64,000 nucleotides of DNA from JAWOLE01 sp963815655 (GCA_963815655.1 CAWFHK010000001.1:496001-560000); one strand, 5' to 3'. Positions 25,695 through 34,280 are shown, numbered from the stretch's first letter. Numbers and translations are program-made. Notes: generated by a model not told the origin, from the letters alone.

Positions 25695-28319
25695 CTAGAC
25701 CGACATCACTCCAGGCCAGCGGCGCATCCACTCGCGACGTTTCGAGAGATTTTGCCATTCGGGGTCATTCGGATCGACCCGCTGCGACTGGGCGAGCAGC
25801 CGGTCGACGCGCGCCTCGAGCGCGGCGGCGGTTGGAGGATCTTCGACGATCAGAACCAGCTCGTTCTCCCAGTACCCGGCCGTGACGTCGAGGTTCGCGC
25901 TACCCACGGAGCAGACCCGGCCATCGACGCTCGTCAGCTTCGCGTGCACGTGAGGATGGATGGCGCCGAGACCGCGTTCCCATGACGATTGCTGCGGCAC
26001 GACGAACTCATGCGCCTCGGCACCCGCCGCGACCAGGGCATCCATCCGCGAATGGACGAGCTCGGTAGCCTGGGTTCGCGCCGACGACCATGGGCCGTGA
26101 AACGGCGTTCCATCGTGCGTCGGGGTGAGATTGCCGAAGAGTGTCCGGACGCGTACGCCGCGGCGAAGCGCCCGAAGGAGCGCGTGCTGGATCTCCAGGA
26201 TCAGCGGAAAACCGTTCACGGTGTAGACGTGCGACTCGGCCGTCTCGATCATGGCGATGTACGCGTCCAGCGTGCGCGCGTCGCGAAGGCCGTGATGGAG
26301 GACAACACGGGCCGCGACGGCTCCGGCCGCAGGACGCTCCGCGATCTGGAAAGGGGCGCCGCCGGCCGCCGTCCAGGCATCGAGAAACGAGCGATCGAGC
26401 GCCGCCACGGCCGGACCTTCCACTTTCGCCCCCGCGTCGAGCCACGGCACTTCGCGCCACAGCGAGCGCGCCGTCAGCCGCACCTCCTCGAAACCGGCGT
26501 AGTACTCATGCGACAGGTTGCGCCCGCCCAGAAGCGCCAATTCGCCGTCGATCACGGCGATCTTCCGGTGATCCCTCTGTTTCAATTCGTCGAGCGACGG
26601 CGGGGAGGTGATGCGATCCAGAACGCGAAGGTCTACACCCGGGCGTCCGCCGAGTCGCTCCAGCAGGGGGTTGCGGGCGCCGAGCGAGCCGTGAAACCCG
26701 TGAAGCGAATCGACCACGATTCGCACGGTCACCCCCCGGGCGGCGGCCGCGCCCAGGGCAGCCTCGACCGCGCTTCCGACGTCGTCGTCGAGCGCCATGT
26801 AGATCTGCAGGTGCATGCGGCTTCTTGCCCCGGCGATGGCCTCCAGCAACCAGCCGCGCGCTGTGGAGTTGTCCAGCTCGAGTTCGATTCGGTTTCCGGC
26901 GATCAACGGCGCACCGGTCGTGGCGTCGAGCCGCTGCCCGAGCGAAGAAATTCCCCGAGAGGGAAGCTGGAGCGGCAGGTTCGAGGGGAGTTGTTCCGGG
27001 CGGATCGCGGCGAAGCCGATCGTGGAGGGGGTAAATGCTCCCTGATAAACGATCGCCGCGATCGGGAACCCGGCCGCACGCATCCGTGTGGCCACGCGGG
27101 CAAGACGCACCGAGTCGAGATCGTTGCCCACATCGAGAGCCGATCCTTCATCGAGGACCGCCCGGGCGTCGACGACGGAGTCCCGGAGTCCCGCTTTCCG
27201 GAGCCGAGCGCGAATCGCCCGGGAACTTTCGGTCACGCGCATCCGGACGGCGAGCAGGTCCGCGCCTTCGACCCGGGACAAGAGACGGAGCTCGGACTCG
27301 ACCAGGTTGGAATTGAACAAGACGAGCGGGCGGGAGGCCGGTCGGATCAAGGCGATGTCTTCCTCGATGCACGTCAGAGGATCCGCGCTCTCCCGGCCAG
27401 CGAGACGGTAGATTCCGAGTGCGTCCGCGTCCGGCACGGAAGTCAGCTCGGCGGCACCATCCTCGCTCGCGGCGGTCGCGACGACGCGCCCTCCGGAGAC
27501 GATCGCCAGCGTCTGGTCGGGAATGGGTTCGAGCCGGCCGACGCCCAGCGCGTAATGAGCGCGCAGCCGGATGACGCCGTTCTCGTCGATCACGTCAGGC
27601 ACGTCCATTGCCGACCGGGTCGCCGGTCCGCGGTTCTCGAGCGGAGGAAGGATCAGGACCGGTGCTCGCCATTTCCGCGCCGCCAGCAGGGCGCCTGGAA
27701 AGTGCGCCACCGCGACGAGGTCGAGCGGTCCGGAGGGGAAACGGGTCGCCTGCTCCACGCGCGCCGTGATCCCGGCGACCTGCAGGGCCGAGGCAATGTC
27801 GCTCGACAGGCGGTGAACGAGCGCCGTTACGCGGGGACCGGAAGGGACGTGGTCGCGGAGAAACCGCCCGACGGCGCGCCGGGCGCGTTCGCCGACGGCG
27901 AGACAGAGAATGTTCTCGATCGGACCACTGCCGCGCGGTTCGTCCGCCGCCCAGAGGACCGCCAGCGGCCGCCGCTTCCGCACTTCGGCGATCTCGGGCA
28001 GGGAACGGGTGACGAGAAGATCGATGTCGGCGGCCTCCGCAAGCTCGACGAGGCGGCTGGCATGGATCTCGGGCTCCACGCGAACCTCGACCGATCTGGC
28101 GGCCCCGGACGCCGCGCTTCGGACGGCATCCAGCCAGGTGGTTGCGGCGGCGTTCAAATCGCCTGGAGCCTGCGAAGAGAACCACGCGACCCGTCGCGCG
28201 GGAAGGCGCGCCACGATCCACAGGAGATCCGCATCCGGAGCCAGGCGCCGGATCAGCTCGATCGCCGGGCCGACGCCGGATTCGACGTCGATGAGCAGAA
28301 GCACGCGCCGGAAGTTCAT
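25695..28319 (-). CDS. fusion of universal-stress-protein-like domains and phospholipase D
   Basis: An 874-residue protein. Residues 1-240 resemble two universal stress protein domains (VLLLIDVESGVGPAIELIRR; LDLVAVAHFPGALL). The middle (about 250-470) has no clear family. The C-terminal 400 residues are a phospholipase D / cardiolipin synthase pair with both HKD motifs, HRKIAVIDG near 600 and HAKLTSVDG near 800, each with a nearby glycine/asparagine (GGRNLS, GSANLD). It probably acts on phospholipids. It is the last gene of the operon with the phosphoesterase and lipase; the start overlaps the previous stop by 4 nt. Confidence 0.85.
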   Translation of the reverse strand: MNFRRVLLLIDVESGVGPAIELIRRLAPDADLLWIVARLPARRVAWFSSQAPGDLNAAATTWLDAVRSAASGAARSVEVRVEPEIHASRLVELAEAADIDLLVTRSLPEIAEVRKRRPLAVLWAADEPRGSGPIENILCLAVGERARRAVGRFLRDHVPSGPRVTALVHRLSSDIASALQVAGITARVEQATRFPSGPLDLVAVAHFPGALLAARKWRAPVLILPPLENRGPATRSAMDVPDVIDENGVIRLRAHYALGVGRLEPIPDQTLAIVSGGRVVATAASEDGAAELTSVPDADALGIYRLAGRESADPLTCIEEDIALIRPASRPLVLFNSNLVESELRLLSRVEGADLLAVRMRVTESSRAIRARLRKAGLRDSVVDARAVLDEGSALDVGNDLDSVRLARVATRMRAAGFPIAAIVYQGAFTPSTIGFAAIRPEQLPSNLPLQLPSRGISSLGQRLDATTGAPLIAGNRIELELDNSTARGWLLEAIAGARSRMHLQIYMALDDDVGSAVEAALGAAAARGVTVRIVVDSLHGFHGSLGARNPLLERLGGRPGVDLRVLDRITSPPSLDELKQRDHRKIAVIDGELALLGGRNLSHEYYAGFEEVRLTARSLWREVPWLDAGAKVEGPAVAALDRSFLDAWTAAGGAPFQIAERPAAGAVAARVVLHHGLRDARTLDAYIAMIETAESHVYTVNGFPLILEIQHALLRALRRGVRVRTLFGNLTPTHDGTPFHGPWSSARTQATELVHSRMDALVAAGAEAHEFVVPQQSSWERGLGAIHPHVHAKLTSVDGRVCSVGSANLDVTAGYWENELVLIVEDPPTAAALEARVDRLLAQSQRVDPNDPEWQNLSKRREWMRRWPGVMSV

Positions 28320-29224
28320 TGACAGGTCGGCCGCATCGGGATCTCGGTTCGGCGCAGCGAGCCGTTCGCCGAATCGAGGACGTGCGCTTCAATCCTGGCC
28401 ACGTCCCCGTCCTCGAGCTCGTACAGGTTGTAGCCGGCGCGGACCGAATCGTTCGGGTGCTCCAGCGACGCGCCGCTCGCGCACACGACGTCGAGAGCGC
28501 CGAAACGGCAGCAGACGCGAACGTGGAGATGGCCGAACAGCACAAGACCGCGCGGGACCGTGGCGAGGACGTCTCGGAGGGAAGCCGCGTCGGTCAGCCC
28601 GTCCCGAAGCTGCAGAAGGCGATGGCGCGAGTCCAACGGCGGGTGGTGAACCAGGATCACCGGGACTCGTTTGGCGATCTCCGGGTGGGCGAGGACGGCC
28701 TTCAGGGCCGCGATCTGTTCATGGCCGAGGTAGCCGGCGGCGATGAACGGAGGGCGTGGAACGGCGCTCGAGAGCCCGATGATCGCCGCCGGCCCCCGGA
28801 GTTTGACGAACGGGTACGCGCCCGCCGCCACCTCGACACCGAGTTCCGGAAGGTCGCTCCGGACGAACGGACCCAGGTAGTGCTGGAACCTGCGTTCCCG
28901 GCGGATCGACGGCAGATAGAGGTCGTGGTTGCCGGGAACGATGGTGACTTCCGCGGCGCCGGCACGGCGCTCAAGAAGCCGCACGGCCTCGCGATATTCG
29001 CCGTCGAGGGCCAGGTTTGTGACGTCGCCGGTGATGACGACATGATCGGCCCGCGACGCGGCGTCGAGGACCGCCTCGAGATAGCGGCGGCGAAACACGC
29101 GCCCGCGCCGCAGCCTCGTGTTTGCCCACCCGGTCACGCGCTTGTTGAAGAGCATCTCGCGCCAGTGCACGCCCTCGGGAGAGAAGACATGGAGGTCGGA
29201 GATGTGGGCCAGGCGAAACATCAC
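28316..29224 (-). CDS. calcineurin-like metallophosphoesterase
   Basis: A 302-residue di-metal phosphoesterase. The motifs in order are HISDLHVFSP (DxH), ITGDVTNLA (GDxxx), PGNHDLYLP (GNHD), LVHHPPLD and LFGHLHVRV (GHxH). In family members it may act on UDP-diacylglucosamine or on cyclic nucleotides or phospholipids; position between a lipase and a phospholipase D suggests lipid metabolism. Overlaps both neighbours by 4 nt (ATGA). Confidence 0.9.
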   Translation of the reverse strand: MMFRLAHISDLHVFSPEGVHWREMLFNKRVTGWANTRLRRGRVFRRRYLEAVLDAASRADHVVITGDVTNLALDGEYREAVRLLERRAGAAEVTIVPGNHDLYLPSIRRERRFQHYLGPFVRSDLPELGVEVAAGAYPFVKLRGPAAIIGLSSAVPRPPFIAAGYLGHEQIAALKAVLAHPEIAKRVPVILVHHPPLDSRHRLLQLRDGLTDAASLRDVLATVPRGLVLFGHLHVRVCCRFGALDVVCASGASLEHPNDSVRAGYNLYELEDGDVARIEAHVLDSANGSLRRTEIPMRPTCQ

Positions 29225-30225
29225 GCGTCAACCCTGTCGCCGAACTCCGTGACTCTTCCCGCCGGACGGAGCGCGGCGATGTAGTGATGCGGTCCGTGGT
29301 CCGCGATCGTGTACGCTGATTTGTCGCGCTTCCTGGCCGGCGCGAGCACGGCCAGCACGGACCGCGAGACGTCGCGGAAGTTCGAGAGCTGTGCCGCCGG
29401 ATCGCGACGACGCCAGTGTCCGTTTGCATAGTGGAACTCGTGTCCGAAGTGTTCGAGGGCGCCCCACGCAGCGGGTGGCAGCGACGGAACGACGTCGCGG
29501 GCATGGACGTGCCGGAACAGTCTCCGTGCGACCGCGAGAGCGCCTTCTGGCAGCGGACCGCCCGTCGCCAGCGGCTGACCGAACGTGTAGATCGCTCGCA
29601 ATCGGCCGTCCAATCCCCGGCCGTCTTCGCTGCCAACGAGACGCAATGCGAAGAGCACCGCCATCGCTCCTCCCAGGCTGTGTCCCGCCAGATACAGCGC
29701 CTCCAGCGGGTGATCGACCCGGGCGCCGGGGCGATCGATCGATTCTCCTCGCGCCGCGGCCTGCAGCAGTTCGAGGATCGGCCACCGCGTCGCGCTCACG
29801 TTGCGGTCGAAACCGGAGTGGACGATCAGTCGGCCGCCCCCAACGTCGATCGTGTGGGAGCCGACGTCGGCATCGCCGAGCCAGTTGCCGAGGTTCGCCG
29901 ACTCCGTGCCTCGGTAGCAGAGGATGACGACACGTCCGCAGCGGCTCTGCAGAAGGTATCCGGTCGAGAAGATGGTCATGGCGTCCACCGCCTGGGCGAT
30001 CCGGACGCAGGCGCTCCCCGCCATTCCGAGCCGGCCGGCCATCATGGCGACGGTCGCGGTGTCGGAATAGGCATAACCCGAGAGGACCGCGAGCACGTGC
30101 GCGACGGCCGCATCGCGGTCTGCCATGTCTCCGACATGTGCGCGGAGAAGGTCTCCGACAGGATCGGCGTAGATCGGAAAGGGTTCCGACGGCGATTCGA
30201 CCGTCAAGCGCTCGATCTGCATCAC
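29221..30225 (-). CDS. class 3 lipase (alpha/beta hydrolase)
   Basis: A 334-residue lipase. The nucleophile elbow is YLAGHSLGGAMAVLF (Ser near residue 172), the acid is probably in VHARDVVPSLPP, and the histidine in DHGPHHYIAAL near the C-terminus. An upstream segment VVILCYRGTESANLGNWLGD matches the RGT..N.W oxyanion region of lipase class 3. No signal peptide is visible. AAAGGAGT precedes the ATG at 30225. It is the first gene of a three-gene lipid operon. Confidence 0.88.
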   Translation of the reverse strand: MMQIERLTVESPSEPFPIYADPVGDLLRAHVGDMADRDAAVAHVLAVLSGYAYSDTATVAMMAGRLGMAGSACVRIAQAVDAMTIFSTGYLLQSRCGRVVILCYRGTESANLGNWLGDADVGSHTIDVGGGRLIVHSGFDRNVSATRWPILELLQAAARGESIDRPGARVDHPLEALYLAGHSLGGAMAVLFALRLVGSEDGRGLDGRLRAIYTFGQPLATGGPLPEGALAVARRLFRHVHARDVVPSLPPAAWGALEHFGHEFHYANGHWRRRDPAAQLSNFRDVSRSVLAVLAPARKRDKSAYTIADHGPHHYIAALRPAGRVTEFGDRVDA

Positions 30226-30263
30226 GCGGACTCCTTTCTTAGGAGGTTACTTCCGGACCGGCT

Positions 30264-30300
30264 CGGAAAGAAAATGAGGGCCGCGAAATCGCGGCCCTCG
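30264..30300 (-). terminator. rho-independent terminator of the DUF1269-HdeD operon
   Basis: On the minus strand, GAGGGCCGCG-ATTT-CGCGGCCCTC (10 bp stem) is followed by ATTTTCTTT. It lies 30 nt past the HdeD stop and separates that operon from the lipase operon. Confidence 0.85.
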
Positions 30301-30329
30301 TCGATGATTTCCATCCGGCCGTGCCGGTG

Positions 30330-30905
30330 CTATGCAGCCGCGGCGGACCGGCCGAGTGCACGGACGTCGTGGCGGATCTGGCCGGAGACCACCGCGCGCG
30401 TGACCCCGTTGACGAGGACGGCGACGCCGACCATCGTGCCGATCGCCCAGACCGAGCTGAGGGGCCATTGCGCGAGAATCATCACGCCGAGCATCAGGCT
30501 GAACAGCGCGTTGACCAGGAACCCGCCGCGGCCGGCGCCCGCCGGCAGTGCGAAGGCCATGAACGTTTCGGAAACGGCCTCGGCGATGAGCATCACACCG
30601 AGCACGGCGGTGAGCGTCACGAGGCCGATGCCCGGGGACGCCACCAGGGAAATTCCAGCGATGCCGTAGAGAAGGCCGAGCAGGATGTTCAAAAAGAACT
30701 TCCCTGCCGTCCCCGAGGCGAAAGCGAAGATCGACTGCGCGACGCCGGCTACGATGAGAGCCGACCCGACGAACACGGTGGAAGCGGTGGCGGTCGCTAG
30801 CGGGTAAATGACCATCACCGCGCCGACGGCCGCTGTGAGGATACCCATGAAGACGCTCCAGCCGGCGCGCTTCGAGACTTCCTGAGAGAGAGTGACGGTA
30901 GCCAT
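30330..30905 (-). CDS. HdeD/DUF308-type membrane protein
   Basis: A 191-residue integral membrane protein with about six hydrophobic helices (GWSVFMGILTAAVGAVMVIY; FLNILLGLLYGIAGISLVA; FSLMLGVMILAQWPLSSVWA), as in the HdeD acid-resistance family. ATG at 30905 has AAGGAGGAGG upstream. It follows DUF1269 by 34 nt in a sigma-54 controlled operon; a terminator lies downstream. Probably helps the envelope under stress. Confidence 0.85.
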   Translation of the reverse strand: MATVTLSQEVSKRAGWSVFMGILTAAVGAVMVIYPLATATASTVFVGSALIVAGVAQSIFAFASGTAGKFFLNILLGLLYGIAGISLVASPGIGLVTLTAVLGVMLIAEAVSETFMAFALPAGAGRGGFLVNALFSLMLGVMILAQWPLSSVWAIGTMVGVAVLVNGVTRAVVSGQIRHDVRALGRSAAAA

Positions 30906-30939
30906 TTTGAATTCCTCCTCCTTATCAAATTGAGTTGCG

Positions 30940-31659
30940 TCAGACTGATGTGTTCGCCAGGTCCTTGAGCGCGCGGCCGGCGGCTGCGGCGTTCTTTTGG
31001 AGAATCGCCTTCTTCGCCTTCTGGCGCGCCTCGAACGCTCCAAGCTTCTCGGTCAGCTTCTTGTCTTGAGCGTCGATCTTCCCTGCGAGCTGCTCGATCT
31101 TCTTCTGGAGCTTCGCCTTCCGTTCCACGTTGGCGTTCGAGACCTCGCTCTTGAGCTCGGCGAGGTCCGCCTTCATGGCGTCGATCTCCTCGCGGCGGAC
31201 CTGCTCCTGCACCGCCCACAGCGCACGGCGGAAGACGATGCCACCGAGGGCCTCCATCCGGGCGTCCACCGGCGTCGTCCAGGCTTCGTCGACTTCCGCG
31301 ACCACCGCGACTTTGTTCGGCGCGAGCGACTTCGAGACGTCCTCGACGAAATCCTCGCCAACCTGGAGGGTGTCGGCGTCGAAGAACAAGCCGATCCCCG
31401 CGCCGGAGGCGGCGCCGAGGGCCATCCCCACCGGTCCGCCCAGCACTCCGATCAGGCCGCCGACGGCCGTGCCGGTGAGCGTGCCGACCGGCGCGGAGTC
31501 GTCGATCTGCTTCACGCTGACCGTGCCATCCGCATGCTTCAAGATCACCGCTTCCTGATAAATCGTGAGGCTGCCTTCCGCCTGCAGCTGCCCAAGGGCC
31601 GTCTTGCCTTCGTAGGCCTTCTTCTCGTTGTCGAAAACCACCACTAACATCCGTTCCAT
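30940..31659 (-). CDS. DUF1269 membrane protein with C-terminal coiled coil
   Basis: A 239-residue protein. Residues 1-135 are the DUF1269 domain: LVVVFDNEKKAYEGKTAL, then the glycine-rich membrane segment GTAVGGLIGVLGGPVGMALG and a PNKVAVVAEVDEAW end. Residues 150-235 form a long Lys/Glu-rich coiled coil. These proteins are thought to act at the envelope or as stress-linked membrane proteins; function is unknown. First gene of the operon with HdeD; a sigma-54 promoter and activator site lie upstream. A truncated copy is at 22883-23242. Confidence 0.85.
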   Translation of the reverse strand: MERMLVVVFDNEKKAYEGKTALGQLQAEGSLTIYQEAVILKHADGTVSVKQIDDSAPVGTLTGTAVGGLIGVLGGPVGMALGAASGAGIGLFFDADTLQVGEDFVEDVSKSLAPNKVAVVAEVDEAWTTPVDARMEALGGIVFRRALWAVQEQVRREEIDAMKADLAELKSEVSNANVERKAKLQKKIEQLAGKIDAQDKKLTEKLGAFEARQKAKKAILQKNAAAAGRALKDLANTSV

Positions 31660-31716
31660 AATCCGTTCCTCCTTCTGGTTTCGTTAATCGTCGTAACCTT
31701 CGGCGCCTTTAAGAAA

Positions 31717-31734
31717 GGCAATCGAAGTGCCACA
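31717..31734 (-). promoter_or_regulatory. sigma-54 promoter of the DUF1269-HdeD operon
   Basis: The minus strand reads TGTGGCACttcgaTTGCC. TGGCAC and TTGC are 5 nt apart with GG and GC 10 nt apart, the same arrangement as at 23581-23597. The predicted leader is about 45 nt. Confidence 0.85.
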
Positions 31735-31792
31735 TCCAAGTAGTTGGTTTTGTTAGGGTTATACGATCGGTGGGGTGGCGAAGCCCGACAAA

Positions 31793-31807
31793 TGGTGAGT
31801 TTCGACA
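31793..31807. promoter_or_regulatory. upstream activator site, degenerate palindrome
   Basis: TGGTGAG-T-TTCGACA matches the perfect site at 23657-23671 with 3 changes, and the flanks (GTGGCGAAGC.CGACAA on one side, CGCCGGG on the other) are also shared. It is 62 nt from the -24 GG, the same as in the STAS promoter. Confidence 0.65.
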
Positions 31808-32385
31808 CGCCGATTCGTCTACGCCGGGACCAGGTCTGAACTCCGCTAGTTCCCGGAACGGGGAGTATAACGGTGACCTCCCTGGTCGTCCGGGATTCGG
31901 GCATGAAACGGATCGTCGCCCGTGTCCGGAGGGCAGGCGGAGGGATTCCTCGGTGCACGCTTCTGCGGCGGCCCGGTCGCCGAACCAGCGACTATCGCCG
32001 ACGTCCTCGAGAAGATGCTCCGATCACGAGGCAGAGGCAACACGACGGCGGTCGTGCTCCCTTCTCTTGCCAAGGTGGTTGTCGCACGTTCGACCCCCGT
32101 TTCCCGCTCCAACTGACCTAAATTCACATGGCGCGCGAAAATAGCATGGGCGGATAGGATCACTCCCGAGTCCGCGGGTCCTCCGCAACGCGTCTCCGCC
32201 CGGTTTTCTTCTGCGGGGAGAGAGGCTAGGGTCTCCCCCTCGCGGAGCTGACTCCGGACATCTCCGGACTCCTCGGCTATGGCCAAGTAGGGCAGCGGAA
32301 TGGTGTCAGCGTAGGCGATCCCGGGGCCCGGCCTGACCGGACAGAGACCGGACTTGTTCGGGCGCCAGCTGACTGGACACGATCA
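31808..32385. other. intergenic stretch without a supported gene
   Basis: Reading frames here are short and have the arginine/proline-rich look of antisense or random GC-rich sequence. I see no family motif, no ribosome-binding site and no repeat. With the promoter region to the left and the tRNA tail to the right, this is non-coding junction DNA, perhaps a degraded piece of mobile DNA. Confidence 0.5.
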
Positions 32386-32414
32386 GAGGGTTCGAGTCCC
32401 TCCTTTTCGCACCA
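32386..32414 (+). other. second tRNA 3' tail (attachment-site-like)
   Basis: These 29 nt equal the last 28 nt of tRNA-Leu(CAG) with one extra T in the run of T (TTTT for TTT), ending in CCA. There is no tRNA body upstream. It is a direct repeat of 22538-22563, 9.8 kb apart, so it may be the far end of a second island. Confidence 0.7.
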
Positions 32415-32578
32415 TTCGCTAGAAATCCTTCGTGGCGCTTGTGCATTCGAAGAGATCTGAGGCGAACGCGAAATGGCTAACGACGCCTACGATAGCGGCA
32501 CAAGAACCCTAACGGGAGACTGTTCGTAGACTGTGAGAGTCCATTCTTCGGATCCCGATGTCGTCTGACTACCGGTGG

Positions 32579-32584
32579 TAAAAT
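32579..32584 (+). promoter_or_regulatory. -10 box, near-leaderless start
   Basis: TAAAAT lies 8 nt before the ATG at 32593. No ribosome-binding site is present. Confidence 0.45.
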
Positions 32585-32592
32585 CCGGAATC

Positions 32593-33390
32593 ATGCAAGC
32601 CACTCCCGTTCCGACGATGCTTCGGATTCCCAACTTTCTGGCAACGTTCAACGCGGACGGCACGATCCTGTCGACGGGTCCGGCAGCGAAGGACACCCTC
32701 GTGAGGGTCAGCAACGAGTCCTCGACTCCGAGAATCGCGCACGTCTCCTTCTGGAACGAGCATGAGGATCTCGCCTTCGATCTCAATATTGCGCTGAAGG
32801 GCCGTGACAGTCAGTCGTATTCCGTCGCTTCGCTGCTGCGTGGCGTCGATTCGCGTGCGCTTCCGTGTCCCCATGCCCCTGATCAGCCTAGGTATTGCGG
32901 TGGAGCACCTTACCCGGCGGCTTACTTGTTTCAGCATCTCTGTTGGCTTTCACACGGCTATCGCTCGAGGACCCCCGTCGATGGCGTGATCAGGAACCCG
33001 ATTCACGGCTATATCATCATCGACGACCTTCACAGCAATGGAACGGAGAGCACCCTCCGCGCAGAGTACTTCATCGGGAGGCTCGACTCTCTGCCCAAGT
33101 TCGACGCCCGGCTGGTGGAGGAGACCCTCGTTGATTCCGTCCCGGTCGTTTATAGCCGAGCTTCTCGGCGAGGCCTCGGGGTGGTGATCGAGGAAAGTCA
33201 AATGAAAGTGCGCGAGGCGATCCGTCTGATTGAGTCTGACGGGTGGATCTGGGTTGCGACCAGGGGAAGCCACCGGCAGTACAAGCATCCTGAGAAGCCA
33301 GGTCGGGTCACGATTCCAGGGAATCTGAATGACGACCTCGCGCCCGGGACCTTCAACAGCATTCTCAAACAAGCCGGCCTGAAGCCGTAA
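32593..33390 (+). CDS. hypothetical protein running in frame into HicA
   Basis: A 265-residue open frame. The first 200 residues resemble a beta-rich protein of unknown function (DTLVRVSNESSTPRIAHVSF; DLNIALKGRDSQSYSVASLL; GYIIIDDLHSNGTES) of a type often secreted, but there is no signal peptide here. The last 62 residues are a complete HicA toxin. HicA can also start by itself at 33202. This may be a true fusion or a truncated gene that reads through by chance. Confidence 0.6.
   Translation: MQATPVPTMLRIPNFLATFNADGTILSTGPAAKDTLVRVSNESSTPRIAHVSFWNEHEDLAFDLNIALKGRDSQSYSVASLLRGVDSRALPCPHAPDQPRYCGGAPYPAAYLFQHLCWLSHGYRSRTPVDGVIRNPIHGYIIIDDLHSNGTESTLRAEYFIGRLDSLPKFDARLVEETLVDSVPVVYSRASRRGLGVVIEESQMKVREAIRLIESDGWIWVATRGSHRQYKHPEKPGRVTIPGNLNDDLAPGTFNSILKQAGLKP
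33202..33390 (+). CDS. hicA: HicA mRNA interferase toxin (internal start)
   Basis: A 62-residue HicA: MKVREAIRLIESDGWIWVAT, then RGSHRQYKHPEKPGRVTIPG with the catalytic histidine in GSHRQY. ATG at 33202 has AGGAA 6 nt upstream, so it can be made independently of the upstream in-frame domain. It is followed by HicB after 3 nt. Confidence 0.85.
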   Translation: MKVREAIRLIESDGWIWVATRGSHRQYKHPEKPGRVTIPGNLNDDLAPGTFNSILKQAGLKP

Positions 33391-33393
33391 GCG

Positions 33394-33618
33394 ATGCAAA
33401 ACCGATATCTCATCGTCATCGAAAACGCGGGGTCGAACTACTCCGCCTATTCGCCAGATTTGCCTGGATGCGTCACGACCGGGGAAAGCCAGGAAGCAGT
33501 CAGGCGCAACATGGCCGAGGCAATCGAGTTCCACCTCGAAGGGATGACCGCGGATGGCCTCCCGATCCCGGAGCCGTCGGCGCGTGGAGAGTACCTGGAG
33601 GTCGGAACGCCGGACTAA
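33394..33618 (+). CDS. hicB: HicB antitoxin
   Basis: A 74-residue HicB-type partial RNase H fold: YLIVIENAGSNYSAYSPDLP, GCVTTGESQEAVRRNMAEAI and FHLEGMTADGLPIPEP. There is no added DNA-binding domain. It starts just 3 nt after HicA, a typical toxin-first order. Confidence 0.88.
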   Translation: MQNRYLIVIENAGSNYSAYSPDLPGCVTTGESQEAVRRNMAEAIEFHLEGMTADGLPIPEPSARGEYLEVGTPD

Positions 33619-33721
33619 GCCGAGCCGGTCAGGGGCGCGGGCTCCGAAAGTCACGATGAACATCTGGACCGGGACTTGGTTCATGCCAGCCGGTTCGGTT
33701 TTGGCAAAGTGCCAGATCCAT

Positions 33722-34213
33722 CTACTCCGGGATCTCCTCGAAGACGCCGAGGGATTTGTTTTTTCGGACCCGATCCCAGGCGAAGCAGCGGCCGTTCATG
33801 GCGATGGAGACTCCGGGGGGGAGGACCTGGACGAAGGAGAGGGCGCTGCCGAGGTTGAAGAGGCCGTCGGAGCTTCCGAAGGCGTAGGGGACCATCGCGC
33901 CGGTCAGGACGATCGTCTTGTCCGGGACTCCCGACGCGAGGACGCGGGCCGTCTCGACCATCGTGTCCGTGCCGTGGGTGATGACGATGCGCGCCTCGCG
34001 CGCCTGGCGGCAGTTGGCCAGGATCGTCTCGCGGTCCGCGTCGGTCATCTCGAGGCTGTCCACCATCATGACGGTCCGCACGGCGACGTCGAGCCGGCAG
34101 CGGCCGAGCCGGAGCATCTCCTGGACGTGCGTGTCCTTGAAGTACAGGGCGCCGGAGAGCTCGTCGTATTCCTTGTCGAACGTCCCGCCGGTGATCAGAA
34201 GCCGGATCGTCAC
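33722..34213 (-). CDS. short asparaginase-domain protein
   Basis: A 163-residue protein equal to the N-terminal half of L-asparaginases. TGGTFDKEYDEL holds the first catalytic Thr, and THGTDTMVETA the second Thr-Asp pair. The C-terminal half of classical type I/II enzymes is missing. Single-domain asparaginase-like proteins of this size are a recognised group, so this is probably not a truncation. GTG at 34213 has GGAGG 7 nt upstream. Substrate not proven. Confidence 0.8.
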   Translation of the reverse strand: MTIRLLITGGTFDKEYDELSGALYFKDTHVQEMLRLGRCRLDVAVRTVMMVDSLEMTDADRETILANCRQAREARIVITHGTDTMVETARVLASGVPDKTIVLTGAMVPYAFGSSDGLFNLGSALSFVQVLPPGVSIAMNGRCFAWDRVRKNKSLGVFEEIPE

Positions 34214-34280
34214 GGTCACTCCTCCTTTCGCCGCCGGAAAGAGACGCGCCGGCAAACGGTGCCGAGTCGCCCCGGGGATC

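Noticed and set aside
25989..28322. A 777-codon plus-strand frame
   Set aside because: It is antisense to the USP/phospholipase D gene, whose HKD motifs and coupled start are clear. Composition is typical of antisense in GC-rich DNA.
31846..32286. A 146-codon minus-strand frame in the gap upstream of 32.4 kb
   Set aside because: No family motif, no ribosome site, and composition like random GC-rich sequence. Several frames of equal length overlap it.
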